NCBI RefSeq assembly: GCF_001673535.1
Contig: NZ_LZLY01000131.1
Coordinates: 1-61,578, forward strand
Length of the DNA: 61,578 bases
Source of the DNA: Mycobacterium sp. 1081908.1
Lineage (GTDB): Bacteria; Actinomycetota; Actinomycetes; Mycobacteriales; Mycobacteriaceae
Reading direction: 5' to 3'
This document shows positions 42,044 to 51,176 of the stretch, piece by piece. Below the pieces are notes generated by a model, which searched no databases, had not been told where the DNA came from, and was given only the letters and a program-made list of their open reading frames with translations. Each line of letters starts with the position of its first letter. The first letter of the stretch is position 1. A program made the position numbers and the translations under genes.

Positions 42044-43612
42044 CTAGTGCGCGAAGTGACGCGCCCCGGTGAGGTAGAGGGTGACGCCGACGTTGGCCGC
42101 CGCCGCGGTGACCTCGTCGTCGCGCACCGATCCGCCCGGATGCACCACCGCCCTGACCCCCGCTGCGGTCAGTGTTTCGAGCCCGTCGGGGAACGGGAAG
42201 AACGCGTCCGAGGCCGCGACCGCGCCGCGGACCCGGTCGCCGCCGCGTTCCACGGCCAGCCGGGCGGCGTCGACGCGGTTGACCTGCCCCATGCCGACGC
42301 CGACGGTCGCGCCGTCGGCGGCGATGACGATCGCGTTCGACTTGACCGCGCGGCAGGACCGCCACGCAAAGACCAGGTCGGTCAAGGTGTTCGGGTCGGC
42401 CGGTGAGCCGGTCGCCAGAGTCCAGTTCGCCGGGTTGTCGCCGTGCGCGTCGAGCTGATCCCGTTGTTGCACCAGCAATCCCCCGCTGACCGGGCGCAGC
42501 TCGGTGCCACCGGCCAGCGGCTCGGAGGCCACCAGCACCCGGATGTTCTTCTTGCGCGTCAACGCGTCGACCGCGCCCGGCGCGTAGGCCGGCGCGACGA
42601 TCACCTCGGTGAAGATGGTGCTGACGTATTCCGCCATCTCGACGCTGACTTCGGTGTTCGACGCGATCACCCCGCCGAAGGCGCTCAGCGGATCGCATTC
42701 GTGGGCCTTGCGGTGCGCATCGGCCACCGACACCGACGAGATCGCGATCCCACAAGGGTTGGCGTGCTTGATGATTGCCACGCAGATGTCTTCATGGTCG
42801 AAGGCGGCCCGCCACGCCGCGTCGGCATCGGTGAAGTTGTTGTAGGACATCTCTTTTCCGTGCAGCTGTTCGGCCTGCGCCAGGCCCGGCCAGGCGCCGG
42901 GGTCGCTGTACAGCGCCGCCTGCTGGTGCGGGTTCTCCCCGTAGCGCAGCATCGCCGTTCGCCGCCAGCTGCCGGCGAGCCACTGTGGGAAAGCGGTGGG
43001 CGGATGCTCGGGCGCCAGCGTCGACTCCATCCAGCCGGCCACGGCGATGTCGTAGTCCGCGGTGTGCTGAAACGCCAGCGACGCCAGCCTTTTGCGCTCG
43101 GCGAGGGTAAATCCGCCGTTGCGCACCGCGGCGAGCACCCCGTCATACCCGAGCGGGTCGACCACCACCGCCACGCTGGGATGGTTCTTGGCGGCCGCCC
43201 GGACCATCGACGGCCCGCCGATGTCGATCTGCTCGACGCATTCGTCGATGCCCGCGCCGGAGCCGACGGTCTCGCTGAACGGATAGAGGTTGACGACGAC
43301 CAGTTCGAAGGCCGCGATCCCGAGCTCCTCGAGCGCCGCGGCGTGCTCGGGCTTGCGCAGGTCGGCCAGCAGGCCGGCGTGCACCCGCGGGTGCAGCGTC
43401 TTGACCCGCCCGTCGAGCACCTCGGGGAAGCCGGTCAGCTCCTCCACCCTGGTGACCGGAATCCCTTTGTCGGCAATGGTTTTCGCGGTCGAGCCGGTCG
43501 ATACGATTTCCACGCCCGTCGCGCTCAGGCCCTCGGCGAGCCCGATCAGCCCCGTCTTGTCGTACACGCTGATCAACGCGCGGCGAATCGCCCTTCTTGA
43601 CTCGTCGCTCAT
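42044..43612 (-). CDS. purH: Bifunctional AICAR transformylase/IMP cyclohydrolase
   Basis: PurH catalyses the last two steps to IMP. The 522-residue protein has an MGS-like cyclohydrolase domain (RALISVYDKTGLIGLAEGL, TGSTAKTIADKGIPV, LKTLHPRVHAGLL region) and a transformylase domain with IIKHANPCGIA and the C-terminal FFPFPDG and VHPGGSVRDDEV. The start is ATG 43612, which overlaps the purN stop by 4 bp (ATGA), so purN-purH form an operon, as in M. tuberculosis Rv0956/Rv0957. Confidence 0.96.
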   Translation of the reverse strand: MSDESRRAIRRALISVYDKTGLIGLAEGLSATGVEIVSTGSTAKTIADKGIPVTRVEELTGFPEVLDGRVKTLHPRVHAGLLADLRKPEHAAALEELGIAAFELVVVNLYPFSETVGSGAGIDECVEQIDIGGPSMVRAAAKNHPSVAVVVDPLGYDGVLAAVRNGGFTLAERKRLASLAFQHTADYDIAVAGWMESTLAPEHPPTAFPQWLAGSWRRTAMLRYGENPHQQAALYSDPGAWPGLAQAEQLHGKEMSYNNFTDADAAWRAAFDHEDICVAIIKHANPCGIAISSVSVADAHRKAHECDPLSAFGGVIASNTEVSVEMAEYVSTIFTEVIVAPAYAPGAVDALTRKKNIRVLVASEPLAGGTELRPVSGGLLVQQRDQLDAHGDNPANWTLATGSPADPNTLTDLVFAWRSCRAVKSNAIVIAADGATVGVGMGQVNRVDAARLAVERGGDRVRGAVAASDAFFPFPDGLETLTAAGVRAVVHPGGSVRDDEVTAAAANVGVTLYLTGARHFAH

Positions 43613-44238
43613 CCTATGGTCGCCTTTCGTCCGGTCCAGGTCACGCCGCGGGTAGCGATCGCGGCCACCACGTCCACCAACAGTCGCCGTTCGATGACCT
43701 TGATGCGTTCGTGCAGGGTCTCTTCGTCGTCGTCGTCGAGTACCGAAACGGGCTCCTGCGCCAATATCGGCCCGGTGTCCATGCCGGCGTCTACCAGGTG
43801 CACCGTACAGCCGGTGACCTTCACACCGTAAGCCAGCGCTTCGGGCACGGCGTGCGCCCCGGCGAACGCCGGCAGCAGCGCCGGATGTGTGTTCAGGGTC
43901 CGGCCGCAGAAGCGTGAAAGGAATTGCGGTCCAAGTATTTTCATGAACCCCGCCGAAACGATGAGATCGGGCGAGTGCGCGGCGGTGGCGTCGGTGATGG
44001 CGGCGTCCCAGGCGGTGCGGTCGGGGTAGTCGCCGAGGCGGACCGTGAACGCCGGCAGCGACGCCGCCGCCGCGACCTCGGTGGCCCGGCATTCGCGATC
44101 TACGCCGACGGCGACTATCCGCGCCGGGTAGTCACCCGTGGCGGCTTCGACGAGGGAGCCCAGCAGCGAACCGGTGCCCGACGCCAGCACCACCACCCGC
44201 GCCGGCGCGCTCGGGGGCACGTGAAGCGGTTGGGGCAC
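43609..44238 (-). CDS. purN: Phosphoribosylglycinamide formyltransferase
   Basis: PurN formylates GAR with 10-formyl-THF in purine synthesis. The 209-residue protein shows RVVVLASGTGSLLGSL, the catalytic Asn-His segment TLNTHPALLPAF and VHLVDAGMDTGPILAQ. I chose GTG 44238 (PQPLHVPPSAPARVVVLASG) from homology. The frame is open for another 68 codons upstream but reads Arg-rich antisense. It is translationally coupled to purH. Confidence 0.93.
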   Translation of the reverse strand: MPQPLHVPPSAPARVVVLASGTGSLLGSLVEAATGDYPARIVAVGVDRECRATEVAAAASLPAFTVRLGDYPDRTAWDAAITDATAAHSPDLIVSAGFMKILGPQFLSRFCGRTLNTHPALLPAFAGAHAVPEALAYGVKVTGCTVHLVDAGMDTGPILAQEPVSVLDDDDEETLHERIKVIERRLLVDVVAAIATRGVTWTGRKATIG

Positions 44239-44250
44239 AACGGGGAGCCT

Positions 44251-44275
44251 AGTCGGGCGCCCCTGCGCGCCGACT
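44251..44275. terminator. Hairpin in the perM-purN gap
   Basis: AGTCG-g-GCGC and GCGC-CGACT can pair over nine base pairs with one bulged G, in the 88-bp gap after perM and before the purN start. No T-tract follows. It could end the perM transcript or be part of the purN leader, with low certainty. Confidence 0.3.
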
Positions 44276-44326
44276 CTCCGTCCAGCGCTACCTCGCCCGG
44301 CGTGTCGGCGCTGAGCGCAGACTCGA

Positions 44327-45619
44327 TCACGACTGCGGCGGCGTCTCGTCGTCCTCGTTGACCGGCCGCTCCTCGTTATCGGCCTCGTCGGCCGGCTCGT
44401 CGAAGAGCTCCGCGAAGTCCGCCGGTTCCTCAGCCGCCGCAACGGGAGGGCTCTTGCGGCGCCTGAGCCGGATCGGCAAGATCCCGCCGGCCATCACGAC
44501 GGTTATCCAGCCGACCACCGCGAACCAGAAGAACACGCCGATCAGCAGGGCCCCCTGGTCGACGCCGACGTGGCCGAAGTTGCCCAGCCGGCCGCTACCG
44601 CCGTAGGCCAGCAACGACATCGCCAGGGCCCCGGCGATCGAGGCGACCAGCAGTTTGGCCATCGCCGGCAGGAGCGGCAGCGCCCGCCGGGCGCACTGCT
44701 GTCCCACCGCCACACCGGACGAGGCACCCACGATGAGCAACGCGACCCAGACCGGACCCAGGGGCGGCGTGGGGGCCACGGCCAGGATCGGCAGCGCGGG
44801 CATGTCGCCGCCGAACACGGTGAACGGGCTGAACGTCGCGAAACCGAGGTGGGCGCTGGACCCGACGGCGACCGCCGAGGTGCCGACGATGACGTTGGGC
44901 GCGTACAGCACCGACAGCACCGTGAGGCTGAACTCGCCGAATATCGAATCGGTGATCCCGTAGAGCTCCTGCATCGTCGCCCAGTGCACAACGAGCGAGC
45001 CCGCGGTCACCAGGCCGGAAAGCCCGAGTAGCGCCAGCACACCGGCGACCGCGGCGCGCAGCGAATCACCGAGCCAGTTGGGCAGCGGCGATGCCGCCAA
45101 CGCGCGCCGGCCCACCCGTGACCACACGCCGATCGCCGCGCCGATCGCGTGCACCGCCAGCACACTGGCGAACGCCCGAAGGGCGCTGGGCGTCTGCAGC
45201 TCGGTGATCACCGACGACGCGTCGTGGATGACCGCCAGCGCGATCGCCGCCATCAGGAGGGGCCCACCCAGCGCGGAGGCGATCACCCAGCGGACCACCA
45301 GCCACGACGAGGAGGGAGCCGTCGCCCGCGCGCTGCTGCGCGCGGTGCCCCACACCATCAACATGGCCGGCAGCAGCGGCAGGACGCCCAGTTCGCGGCC
45401 GCCGATCGAGATCGGCACCTGGTGCACCCCGAGCCACATGCTGGCGATGGCGCCCGGCGCGCCGGTCATGTCGCTGTTGGCGATCAGCAACTGCAGCAAC
45501 GTGACCGCGGCGATGATGCCCAAGGCCACCACGGCCGGCGCGAACGCCACCCGGACAAGGTCGCGCGCCTGGCGAGCGCCAGCCGCCTGGCTGTCCGCGC
45601 TTTCCGACACCCTTGTCAC
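44327..45619 (-). CDS. perM: Divisome integral membrane protein PerM (DUF6350, Rv0955 homologue)
   Basis: This 430-residue polytopic membrane protein has about ten hydrophobic segments (for example VVALGIIAAVTLLQLLIA, LLMAAIALAVI, VAGVLALLGLSGLVT, VGWITVVMAGGILPI) and a Glu/Asp-rich cytoplasmic tail of about 45 residues. PerM is required for cell division under low magnesium and for persistence of M. tuberculosis in mice. It starts at GTG 45619, with another GTG three codons on. It precedes purN on the same strand with an 88-bp gap, so co-transcription is uncertain. Confidence 0.9.
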   Translation of the reverse strand: MTRVSESADSQAAGARQARDLVRVAFAPAVVALGIIAAVTLLQLLIANSDMTGAPGAIASMWLGVHQVPISIGGRELGVLPLLPAMLMVWGTARSSARATAPSSSWLVVRWVIASALGGPLLMAAIALAVIHDASSVITELQTPSALRAFASVLAVHAIGAAIGVWSRVGRRALAASPLPNWLGDSLRAAVAGVLALLGLSGLVTAGSLVVHWATMQELYGITDSIFGEFSLTVLSVLYAPNVIVGTSAVAVGSSAHLGFATFSPFTVFGGDMPALPILAVAPTPPLGPVWVALLIVGASSGVAVGQQCARRALPLLPAMAKLLVASIAGALAMSLLAYGGSGRLGNFGHVGVDQGALLIGVFFWFAVVGWITVVMAGGILPIRLRRRKSPPVAAAEEPADFAELFDEPADEADNEERPVNEDDETPPQS

Positions 45620-45658
45620 TCTTGGCGCACGTGCCCGACTACGCGCGAGAGCGCAGGC

Positions 45659-46573
45659 TTAGGCCGGTGCCGCCGGCCCGGAGGGCGACTGCTGCTCCTG
45701 GCCGCCGGTGTGGCTGGATTGGTCGGCCGGGGCCGAACCCGCCTGTGACTCCGGGCCGCTCGCGTTGGACGACGGCGGCGGGCTGAAGCTGGGGAAGCCG
45801 GTGGGTGGGGTGGACGGTCCCTGCTGGTGCGCCGCCGGCTGGGGCCCGGATTGCGGCGAGGGCTGTGCACCGAAGCCGCCGGTCGACGTGGGGATCGCCT
45901 GCTGAGTCACGTCCTGGCTCGACGGATAGCCCCCGTACTGGGCGCCGTACCCGGAAGGCCGCGGCGGCTCCTGGTGTCCCGCGTGCTGCTGGCCGTAGTA
46001 CGACGGCTGCTGGCCGTACTGCTGCCCGTACTGGCCGTATTGCCCGTACTGGCCGTATTGCGCGTACGGGTCGTACTTCGGCCGAGGGGCGGGCGCGGTG
46101 ATGACGCCGGCGTCCAGCAGCAACGCGGCGATGGCGGCGAGCGCCTGGAAGATGCTGCAGGCGACCAAGGGCCACATGGCCCAGCCGATCGCGAAACCGG
46201 CGGGCGTGTTGACGGTCTCGGTGATGGCCAGCAGCGCACCCAGCACCGCGATCACCGCGACGATTCCCACGTAGCTCTTGGCCTTGGGCAACAAGCTGAT
46301 TCCGGCCAGCAGGGAAGCCAGCACCGCGACGATGACCGCGGTGCCCGCATCGCCGGCGCGTCCACCGCCCGGACCGAGGTCGGCGCCGATGGTGAACGTC
46401 GGTCCGAAGTTCAGCAGATACACCGCGATGCCGAGCACCACCACGGCGACGTTCAGGACCAGCGGAAGCTTGCTTTCGCCGTCGTCGGTCTTGGCGAAGG
46501 ACGGCGTGCCGCCGGCATAGGAGCCCCCGGGCTGCGAGGGTTGGTATCCGGGGCTACCGGGCGAGTAGGTCAT
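45659..46573 (-). CDS. DUF5336 membrane protein (34 kDa antigen family, Rv0954 homologue)
   Basis: This 304-residue protein has a short Pro/Gly-rich N-terminus, four membrane segments in residues about 35-165 (LPLVLNVAVVVLGIAVYLLNF, AVIVAVLASLLAGISLL, SYVGIVAVIAVLGALLAI, LVACSIFQALAAIAALLL) and a long low-complexity tail. The tail begins with tandem YGQ units (YAQYGQYGQYGQYGQQYGQQ) and is rich in Pro, Gln, Ser and Gly. Rv0954 is known as an immunogenic membrane protein. The start is ATG 46573, with AGGAGG just upstream. It lies 39 bp upstream of perM. Confidence 0.9.
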   Translation of the reverse strand: MTYSPGSPGYQPSQPGGSYAGGTPSFAKTDDGESKLPLVLNVAVVVLGIAVYLLNFGPTFTIGADLGPGGGRAGDAGTAVIVAVLASLLAGISLLPKAKSYVGIVAVIAVLGALLAITETVNTPAGFAIGWAMWPLVACSIFQALAAIAALLLDAGVITAPAPRPKYDPYAQYGQYGQYGQYGQQYGQQPSYYGQQHAGHQEPPRPSGYGAQYGGYPSSQDVTQQAIPTSTGGFGAQPSPQSGPQPAAHQQGPSTPPTGFPSFSPPPSSNASGPESQAGSAPADQSSHTGGQEQQSPSGPAAPA

Positions 46574-46765
46574 GACTCCTCCTGTTGCTTCCCGTGTCTT
46601 GGGGTGTCTCGGCGGTGTCGCATTCACGCGCGACGCCGAGTCGCCGGGCGCGCCGCTTCGAACACCTTCCCCATGTTGCGTTGCGACGCGATCGATCACC
46701 CACGCTAGCGCACGTCCGGGCGGCCGTGCCGGGACGCCGCGCCTGCGCAGCTTGCCCCGCGCCGG

Positions 46766-46779
46766 TAGAACACGTTCTA
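46766..46779. promoter_or_regulatory. KstR-like operator
   Basis: TAGAACACGTTCTA is a perfect 14-bp palindrome that matches the KstR consensus TnnAACnnGTTnnA at every specified position. It ends 9 bp before the ATG of the oxidoreductase gene. KstR represses cholesterol-degradation genes in mycobacteria, so sterol-linked control of that gene is a reasonable inference. Confidence 0.7.
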
Positions 46780-46788
46780 ATCCTGTGC

Positions 46789-47637
46789 ATGGATTACGGG
46801 CTCGTGCTTTTCACCAGCGATCGCGGCATCTCCCCCGCGGCGGCCGCCAAGCTTGCCGACGACAACGGCTTCCACACGTTCTACGTGCCGGAACACACCC
46901 ACATTCCGGTCAAGCGCGAGGCGGCGCATCCCACGACGGGCGACGCGTCGCTGCCGGACGACCGCTACATGCGCACGCTGGACCCCTGGGTAAGCCTGGG
47001 CGCGGCGTGCGCCGTCACGTCGCGGGTGCGCCTGTCGACCGCGGTCGCGCTGCCCGTCGAGCACGACCCGATCACGTTGGCGAAAAGCATTGCCACCCTT
47101 GACCATCTGTCCGGCGGCCGGGTCAGCCTCGGCGTCGGGTTCGGGTGGAACACCGACGAGCTCGCCGACCACGGGGTGCCGGCCGGGCGGCGCCGCACCA
47201 TGTTGCGCGAGTACATCGAGGCGATGCGCGCGTTGTGGACGGAGGAAGAGGCCGCCTACGACGGCGAATTCGTCAAGTTCGGTCCCAGCTGGGCCTGGCC
47301 GAAGCCGGTGCAGTCACACATTCCGGTGTTGGTGGGCGCGGCCGGCAACGAGAAGAACTTCAAGTGGATCGCGCGCAGCGCCGACGGCTGGATCACCACA
47401 CCCCGCGACTTCGACATCGACGAGCCGGTCAGGCTGCTGCAGGACACCTGGGCCGCCGCGGGCCGCGACGGCGCTCCGCAGATCGTCGCGCTGGACTTCA
47501 AGCCGATCCCCGAGAAGCTGGCGCGGTGGGCCGAGCTGGGCGTGACCGAGGTGCTGTTCGGTTTGCCGGATCGCCCCGAAGACGAGATCGCCGCCTACGT
47601 GGAGCGGCTGGCCGGCAAGCTGGCGGCAGCCGTCTAG
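46789..47637 (+). CDS. LLM-class (F420-type) flavin oxidoreductase (Rv0953c homologue)
   Basis: This 282-residue TIM-barrel oxidoreductase of the luciferase-like monooxygenase superfamily is of the F420-using mycobacterial type. Key segments are FHTFYVPEHTHIPV, STAVALPVEHDPITLAKSIATLDHLSGGRVSLGVGFGWN, HIPVLVGAAGNEKNF and GVTEVLFGLPDRP. Substrate and cofactor are not proven. The start is ATG 46789. A KstR-like palindrome sits directly upstream, pointing to expression with sterol catabolism. It converges on sucD across a long hairpin. Confidence 0.92.
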   Translation: MDYGLVLFTSDRGISPAAAAKLADDNGFHTFYVPEHTHIPVKREAAHPTTGDASLPDDRYMRTLDPWVSLGAACAVTSRVRLSTAVALPVEHDPITLAKSIATLDHLSGGRVSLGVGFGWNTDELADHGVPAGRRRTMLREYIEAMRALWTEEEAAYDGEFVKFGPSWAWPKPVQSHIPVLVGAAGNEKNFKWIARSADGWITTPRDFDIDEPVRLLQDTWAAAGRDGAPQIVALDFKPIPEKLARWAELGVTEVLFGLPDRPEDEIAAYVERLAGKLAAAV

Positions 47638-47700
47638 CGCGAGCAGACACAAGAGCGCCGCGACACGCCGGTCAGCGGGGGCTTTTGGGTCTGGTCGCGC
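47637..47700. terminator. Long bidirectional hairpin between the LLM gene and sucD
   Basis: Two 20-base arms (47637-47656 and 47681-47700) can pair at 18 of 20 positions, one being G-U. The arms contain GCAGACACAAGAGC on the left and GCTTTTGGGTCTG on the right. It fills nearly all of the 71-bp gap between two convergent genes and has a T-run inside the right arm. A shared terminator is the simplest reading. Related CAGAC-type palindromes are, as I recall, frequent in mycobacterial intergenic regions. Confidence 0.55.
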
Positions 47701-47708
47701 AAAGAGCG

Positions 47709-48611
47709 TTACAGGCTCTTCAGGATCTCCCGGGCCAGCGCGGCCGTCTCCGACGGGGTCTTGCCGACCTTGACGCCCGCGGCCTCCAGGGCCTCCTTCT
47801 TGGCGGCCGCGGTGCCCGACGAGCCGGACACGATCGCGCCCGCGTGGCCCATCGTCTTGCCCTCCGGCGCGGTGAATCCCGCGACGTAGCCGACGACCGG
47901 CTTGGAGACGTGGGCCTTGATGTAGTCGGCCGCGCGCTCCTCGGCGTCGCCGCCGATCTCACCGATCATCACGATGACCTTGGTGTCGGGGTCCTTCTCG
48001 AACGCCTCGATGGCGTCGATGTGGGTGGTCCCGATCACGGGGTCCCCGCCGATGCCGATCGACGTCGAGAACCCGAAATCGCGCAGCTCGTACATCATTT
48101 GGTAGGTCAGCGTGCCGGACTTGGACACCAGCCCGACGGGACCCGAACCGGTGATGTTGGCCGGGGTGATGCCCACCAGCGCCTGACCCGGGGTGATGAT
48201 GCCGGGACAGTTCGGGCCGATGATGCGCGTCTTGCCGCCCTTTTCCACGTTGTAGGCCCACGCAAAAGCGGTGTCCTGCACGGGAATTCCCTCGGTGATG
48301 ACTACCAGCAGCGGGATCTCGGCGTCGACGGCCTCGATGATGGCGTCCTTGGCGAACTTCGGCGGCACGAAGATGATCGACACGTCGGCGCCGGTTTCTT
48401 TCATCGCCTCCGCGACGCCGCCGAACACCGGCAGCTTGACGATCCGGCCGCCCTTGTCCTCGTGCGTGACCGTGGTGCCCGCCTTACGCGCGTTGACGCC
48501 GCCCACAATCTGGGTGCCCGCCTTGAGCATTCGGGCGGTGTGCACGGTGGCCTCGCTGCCCGTGATGCCCTGGACGATGACCTTGTTGTCCTTGTTCAGA
48601 AAGATCGACAT
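47709..48611 (-). CDS. sucD: Succinate-CoA ligase alpha subunit
   Basis: This 300-residue alpha subunit of succinyl-CoA synthetase is part of the TCA cycle. It has the CoA-binding region VIVQGITGSEATVHTARML, NPGQ-type loop IIGPNCPGIITPG and the active-site His in KTMGHAGAIVSG (about residue 253) that is phosphorylated. I chose ATG 48611 (SIFLNKDNKVI). It lies 15 bp downstream of sucC in the sucCD operon. Confidence 0.97.
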   Translation of the reverse strand: MSIFLNKDNKVIVQGITGSEATVHTARMLKAGTQIVGGVNARKAGTTVTHEDKGGRIVKLPVFGGVAEAMKETGADVSIIFVPPKFAKDAIIEAVDAEIPLLVVITEGIPVQDTAFAWAYNVEKGGKTRIIGPNCPGIITPGQALVGITPANITGSGPVGLVSKSGTLTYQMMYELRDFGFSTSIGIGGDPVIGTTHIDAIEAFEKDPDTKVIVMIGEIGGDAEERAADYIKAHVSKPVVGYVAGFTAPEGKTMGHAGAIVSGSSGTAAAKKEALEAAGVKVGKTPSETAALAREILKSL

Positions 48612-48626
48612 GGTTTCCAAGTCCTT

Positions 48627-49790
48627 TCAGGCGCTCGCCAGTTCGGCGGCCTTGTCGGCGGCCTCGTCCATGGTGGCCACCAGCGTCACCAGCGGGTGGT
48701 TGGCCTCGGTCAGGATGCGGCGGCCCTCTTCGACGTTGTTGCCGTCGAGGCGCACCACCAGCGGCTTGTTGGCTTCGCCGCCGAGGATTTCCAGCGCCTT
48801 GACGATGCCGGTGGCCACGGCGTCGCAGGAGGTGATGCCGCCGAAGACGTTGACGAACACACTCTTGACCTGTTGGTCACCCAGGACCACGTCCAGCCCG
48901 GCGGCCATCACCTCCGCCGAGGCGCCGCCGCCGATGTCGAGGAAGTTGGCCGGCTTGACGCCCCCGTGCTTCTCGCCGGCGTAGGCGACGACGTCGAGGG
49001 TCGACATCACCAGGCCCGCGCCGTTGCCGATGATGCCGACCTGGCCGTCGAGCTTGACGTAGTTGAGGTGGTGTTCCTTGGCCTTGAGCTCCAGCGGGTC
49101 GGTGGCGTCGCGGTCCTCGTACTCGGCGTGGTCGGGGTGGCGGAAGTCGGCGTTGGCGTCCAGCGTGACCTTGCCGTCCAGCGCGAGGATCCGGTCGTCC
49201 GGCGTGCGGACCAGCGGGTTGACCTCGACCAGCGTCGCGTCCTCGGCGACGAAAAGCTCCCACAGCTTGGAGATGGTGACGGCGGCGGCGTCGAGCACCT
49301 CGGCCGGCAGGTGGCCCTGCTCGGCGATGGACCGCGCGGTCGCCTCGTCGACGCCCTTGACGGCGCTCACCGGCACCTTGGCCAGCCGGTCGGGCTTGGT
49401 GGCGGCCACCTCCTCGATCTCCATGCCGCCCTCCACCGAGCACATCGCCAGGTAGGTGCGGTTGGCGCGGTCGAGCAGGAAGGAGATGTAGTACTCCTCG
49501 GCGATGTCGCTGGCCTCGGCGACCAGGAGCTTCTTCACGATGTGGCCCTTGATGTCCAGGCCGAGGATGTTCTTGGCGTGTTCGTACGCGTCCTCGGGGG
49601 TGGCGGCGTACTTGACGCCGCCCGCCTTGCCGCGGCCCCCGATCTTGACCTGCGCCTTGACCATCACCGGGGCACCGATCTCCTCGGCGATGGCCTTGGC
49701 GCCCTCGGCGGTGTCGGTCACCCGGCCGGGCGTGCTCGGTACGTTGTGCTTGGCGAACAACTCTTTTGCTTGATACTCGAAAAGGTCCAT
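48627..49790 (-). CDS. sucC: Succinate-CoA ligase (ADP-forming) beta subunit
   Basis: This 387-residue beta subunit with an ATP-grasp fold starts at ATG 49790 (DLFEYQAKELFAKHNVP). It has KAQVKIGGRGKAGGVK, LEVNPL-type VEVNPLVRT for metal binding, and the CoA-interacting C-terminal VNVFGGITSCDAVATGIV and PLVVRLDGNNVEEGRRIL. It forms the heterotetramer with SucD. A 250-bp gap with no gene separates it from the divergent M23 peptidase. The only palindrome I see there is ATAACGTTAT at 50034-50043. Confidence 0.97.
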   Translation of the reverse strand: MDLFEYQAKELFAKHNVPSTPGRVTDTAEGAKAIAEEIGAPVMVKAQVKIGGRGKAGGVKYAATPEDAYEHAKNILGLDIKGHIVKKLLVAEASDIAEEYYISFLLDRANRTYLAMCSVEGGMEIEEVAATKPDRLAKVPVSAVKGVDEATARSIAEQGHLPAEVLDAAAVTISKLWELFVAEDATLVEVNPLVRTPDDRILALDGKVTLDANADFRHPDHAEYEDRDATDPLELKAKEHHLNYVKLDGQVGIIGNGAGLVMSTLDVVAYAGEKHGGVKPANFLDIGGGASAEVMAAGLDVVLGDQQVKSVFVNVFGGITSCDAVATGIVKALEILGGEANKPLVVRLDGNNVEEGRRILTEANHPLVTLVATMDEAADKAAELASA

Positions 49791-50041
49791 GGGCTCACTG
49801 TCTTCGGTCGGCTTGCTGCTAGGCCTGTACGTGGGCGGCGGCGCCGGATTCGGCAACTCGCACGCTGGCACTGTATCCACCCGCCGAACGCCTGCTACCG
49901 TCGCGTCCACCGATGTGGCACACCTCACGGCATACCGGCAAGCCTCAAAAGTGATGCGAATCACAATATTCGTCGGGTTCTTGGCCCGAGGTTGCCAGCC
50001 CCGTCGGTTAGCGGATACCTTCCTAGGGTCCAGATAACGTT

Positions 50042-51175
50042 ATGGTCACGATACGAGGACAATTCAGCTTGTCGCAGCACCGTTTAGCCCGTCCTTCTGC
50101 CGTGTCAACCGGCGTCGTGAGGGTCGGCCGCGCGGCCGGGGGCCGATGGACCGAGGCGAACCGAAACGAAGTCACCGAGATCCTTCCCCTCGACGGATTC
50201 GACTTCGACGACCTGGAATTCGCCGACGAGTCGGGTGATCTCGGCGACCTGGACTTCAGCAACGACTCGACCTTCGACAACGAGGCTCAGGTGCTGCTGG
50301 CTCCCGAGCTCGACGACCTGCACGACATCGACGACCTCGGTCCGCTGTTGCTGGCGGCGCCCGCGGCCGTGCCCGTCCCGGCGAGGTTTCAGCCCGAAGC
50401 CCCGGATGTCGACGCACCTCGTCCCAATCACTCGGACATCACCGACGTCATTCCCGCGATCCGGCGCGGCGGGGCGCACCGCAAGCAGCCAACCAGCGCG
50501 GCCAGGGGGCGCCTGCTGATCTCCGCGATGGCGGCCGGGGCGGCGGCCGCGGCGGCCCACACGGCGACCAGCCACGCCGACACCCCCAAGACGGAGGCCG
50601 TGCTGACGGCCAACGCGTCGGCGATGACCGGCGGGGCGGGGCCGAACACCATCCGCGGCGCCCAGGTGATCGCGGTCCAGCCCGCGGCCAACGCCGCGGT
50701 GCACAACGAGGAATTCGCCAGGGGCGTGGCCTTCGCCAACGACCGCGCGCAGCGCGAGGCGCGGTTGCAGCAGCCGCTGTACGTGATGCCGACGAAGGGC
50801 ATCTTCACCTCCAACTTCGGGTACCGCTGGGGTGTGCTGCACGCCGGAATCGACCTGGCCAACTCGATCGGCACCCCGATTTACGCGGTGTCCGACGGCG
50901 TCGTCATCGACTCCGGACCGGCCGCGGGCTACGGGGCGTTGGTCAAGCTCCGCCATGCCGACGGCACGGTCACGCTCTACGGCCACGTCAACACGACGCT
51001 GGTCAGCGTCGGCCAGCGCGTCATGGCGGGTGACCAGATCGCCACCATGGGCAACCGGGGCAATTCCACCGGCCCGCACCTGCACTTTGAGGTGCTACAG
51101 GGCGGCACGGAGCGGATCGACCCCGTGCCGTGGCTCGCAAAGCGGGGACTTAACGTCGGCAATTACGCTGGCTGA
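50042..51175 (+). CDS. M23-family peptidase with an acidic N-terminal region (Rv0950c homologue)
   Basis: This 377-residue protein has an Asp/Glu-rich segment (about residues 40-100), a hydrophobic segment at about 160-177 (LISAMAAGAAAAAAHTA) that may act as a signal or anchor, and a C-terminal peptidase_M23 domain. The zinc ligands are visible in VLHAGIDLAN and GPHLHFEVLQ. M23 enzymes cut peptidoglycan cross-links, and mycobacterial ones can be regulatory. The first start is GTG 50042 in or next to a 10-bp palindrome. A later start is possible. A small membrane-protein gene follows 1 bp after. Confidence 0.87.
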   Translation: MVTIRGQFSLSQHRLARPSAVSTGVVRVGRAAGGRWTEANRNEVTEILPLDGFDFDDLEFADESGDLGDLDFSNDSTFDNEAQVLLAPELDDLHDIDDLGPLLLAAPAAVPVPARFQPEAPDVDAPRPNHSDITDVIPAIRRGGAHRKQPTSAARGRLLISAMAAGAAAAAAHTATSHADTPKTEAVLTANASAMTGGAGPNTIRGAQVIAVQPAANAAVHNEEFARGVAFANDRAQREARLQQPLYVMPTKGIFTSNFGYRWGVLHAGIDLANSIGTPIYAVSDGVVIDSGPAAGYGALVKLRHADGTVTLYGHVNTTLVSVGQRVMAGDQIATMGNRGNSTGPHLHFEVLQGGTERIDPVPWLAKRGLNVGNYAG

Positions 51176-51176
51176 G

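Noticed and set aside
45980..46065. Short tandem repeats resembling a repeat array
   Set aside because: These are in-frame YGQ codons of the DUF5336 protein's low-complexity tail, not CRISPR or a mobile repeat.
47145..50087. A 980-codon plus-strand frame opposite sucC and sucD
   Set aside because: It is antisense to two well-conserved genes, with skewed Val/Gly/Asp/His composition and no motif.
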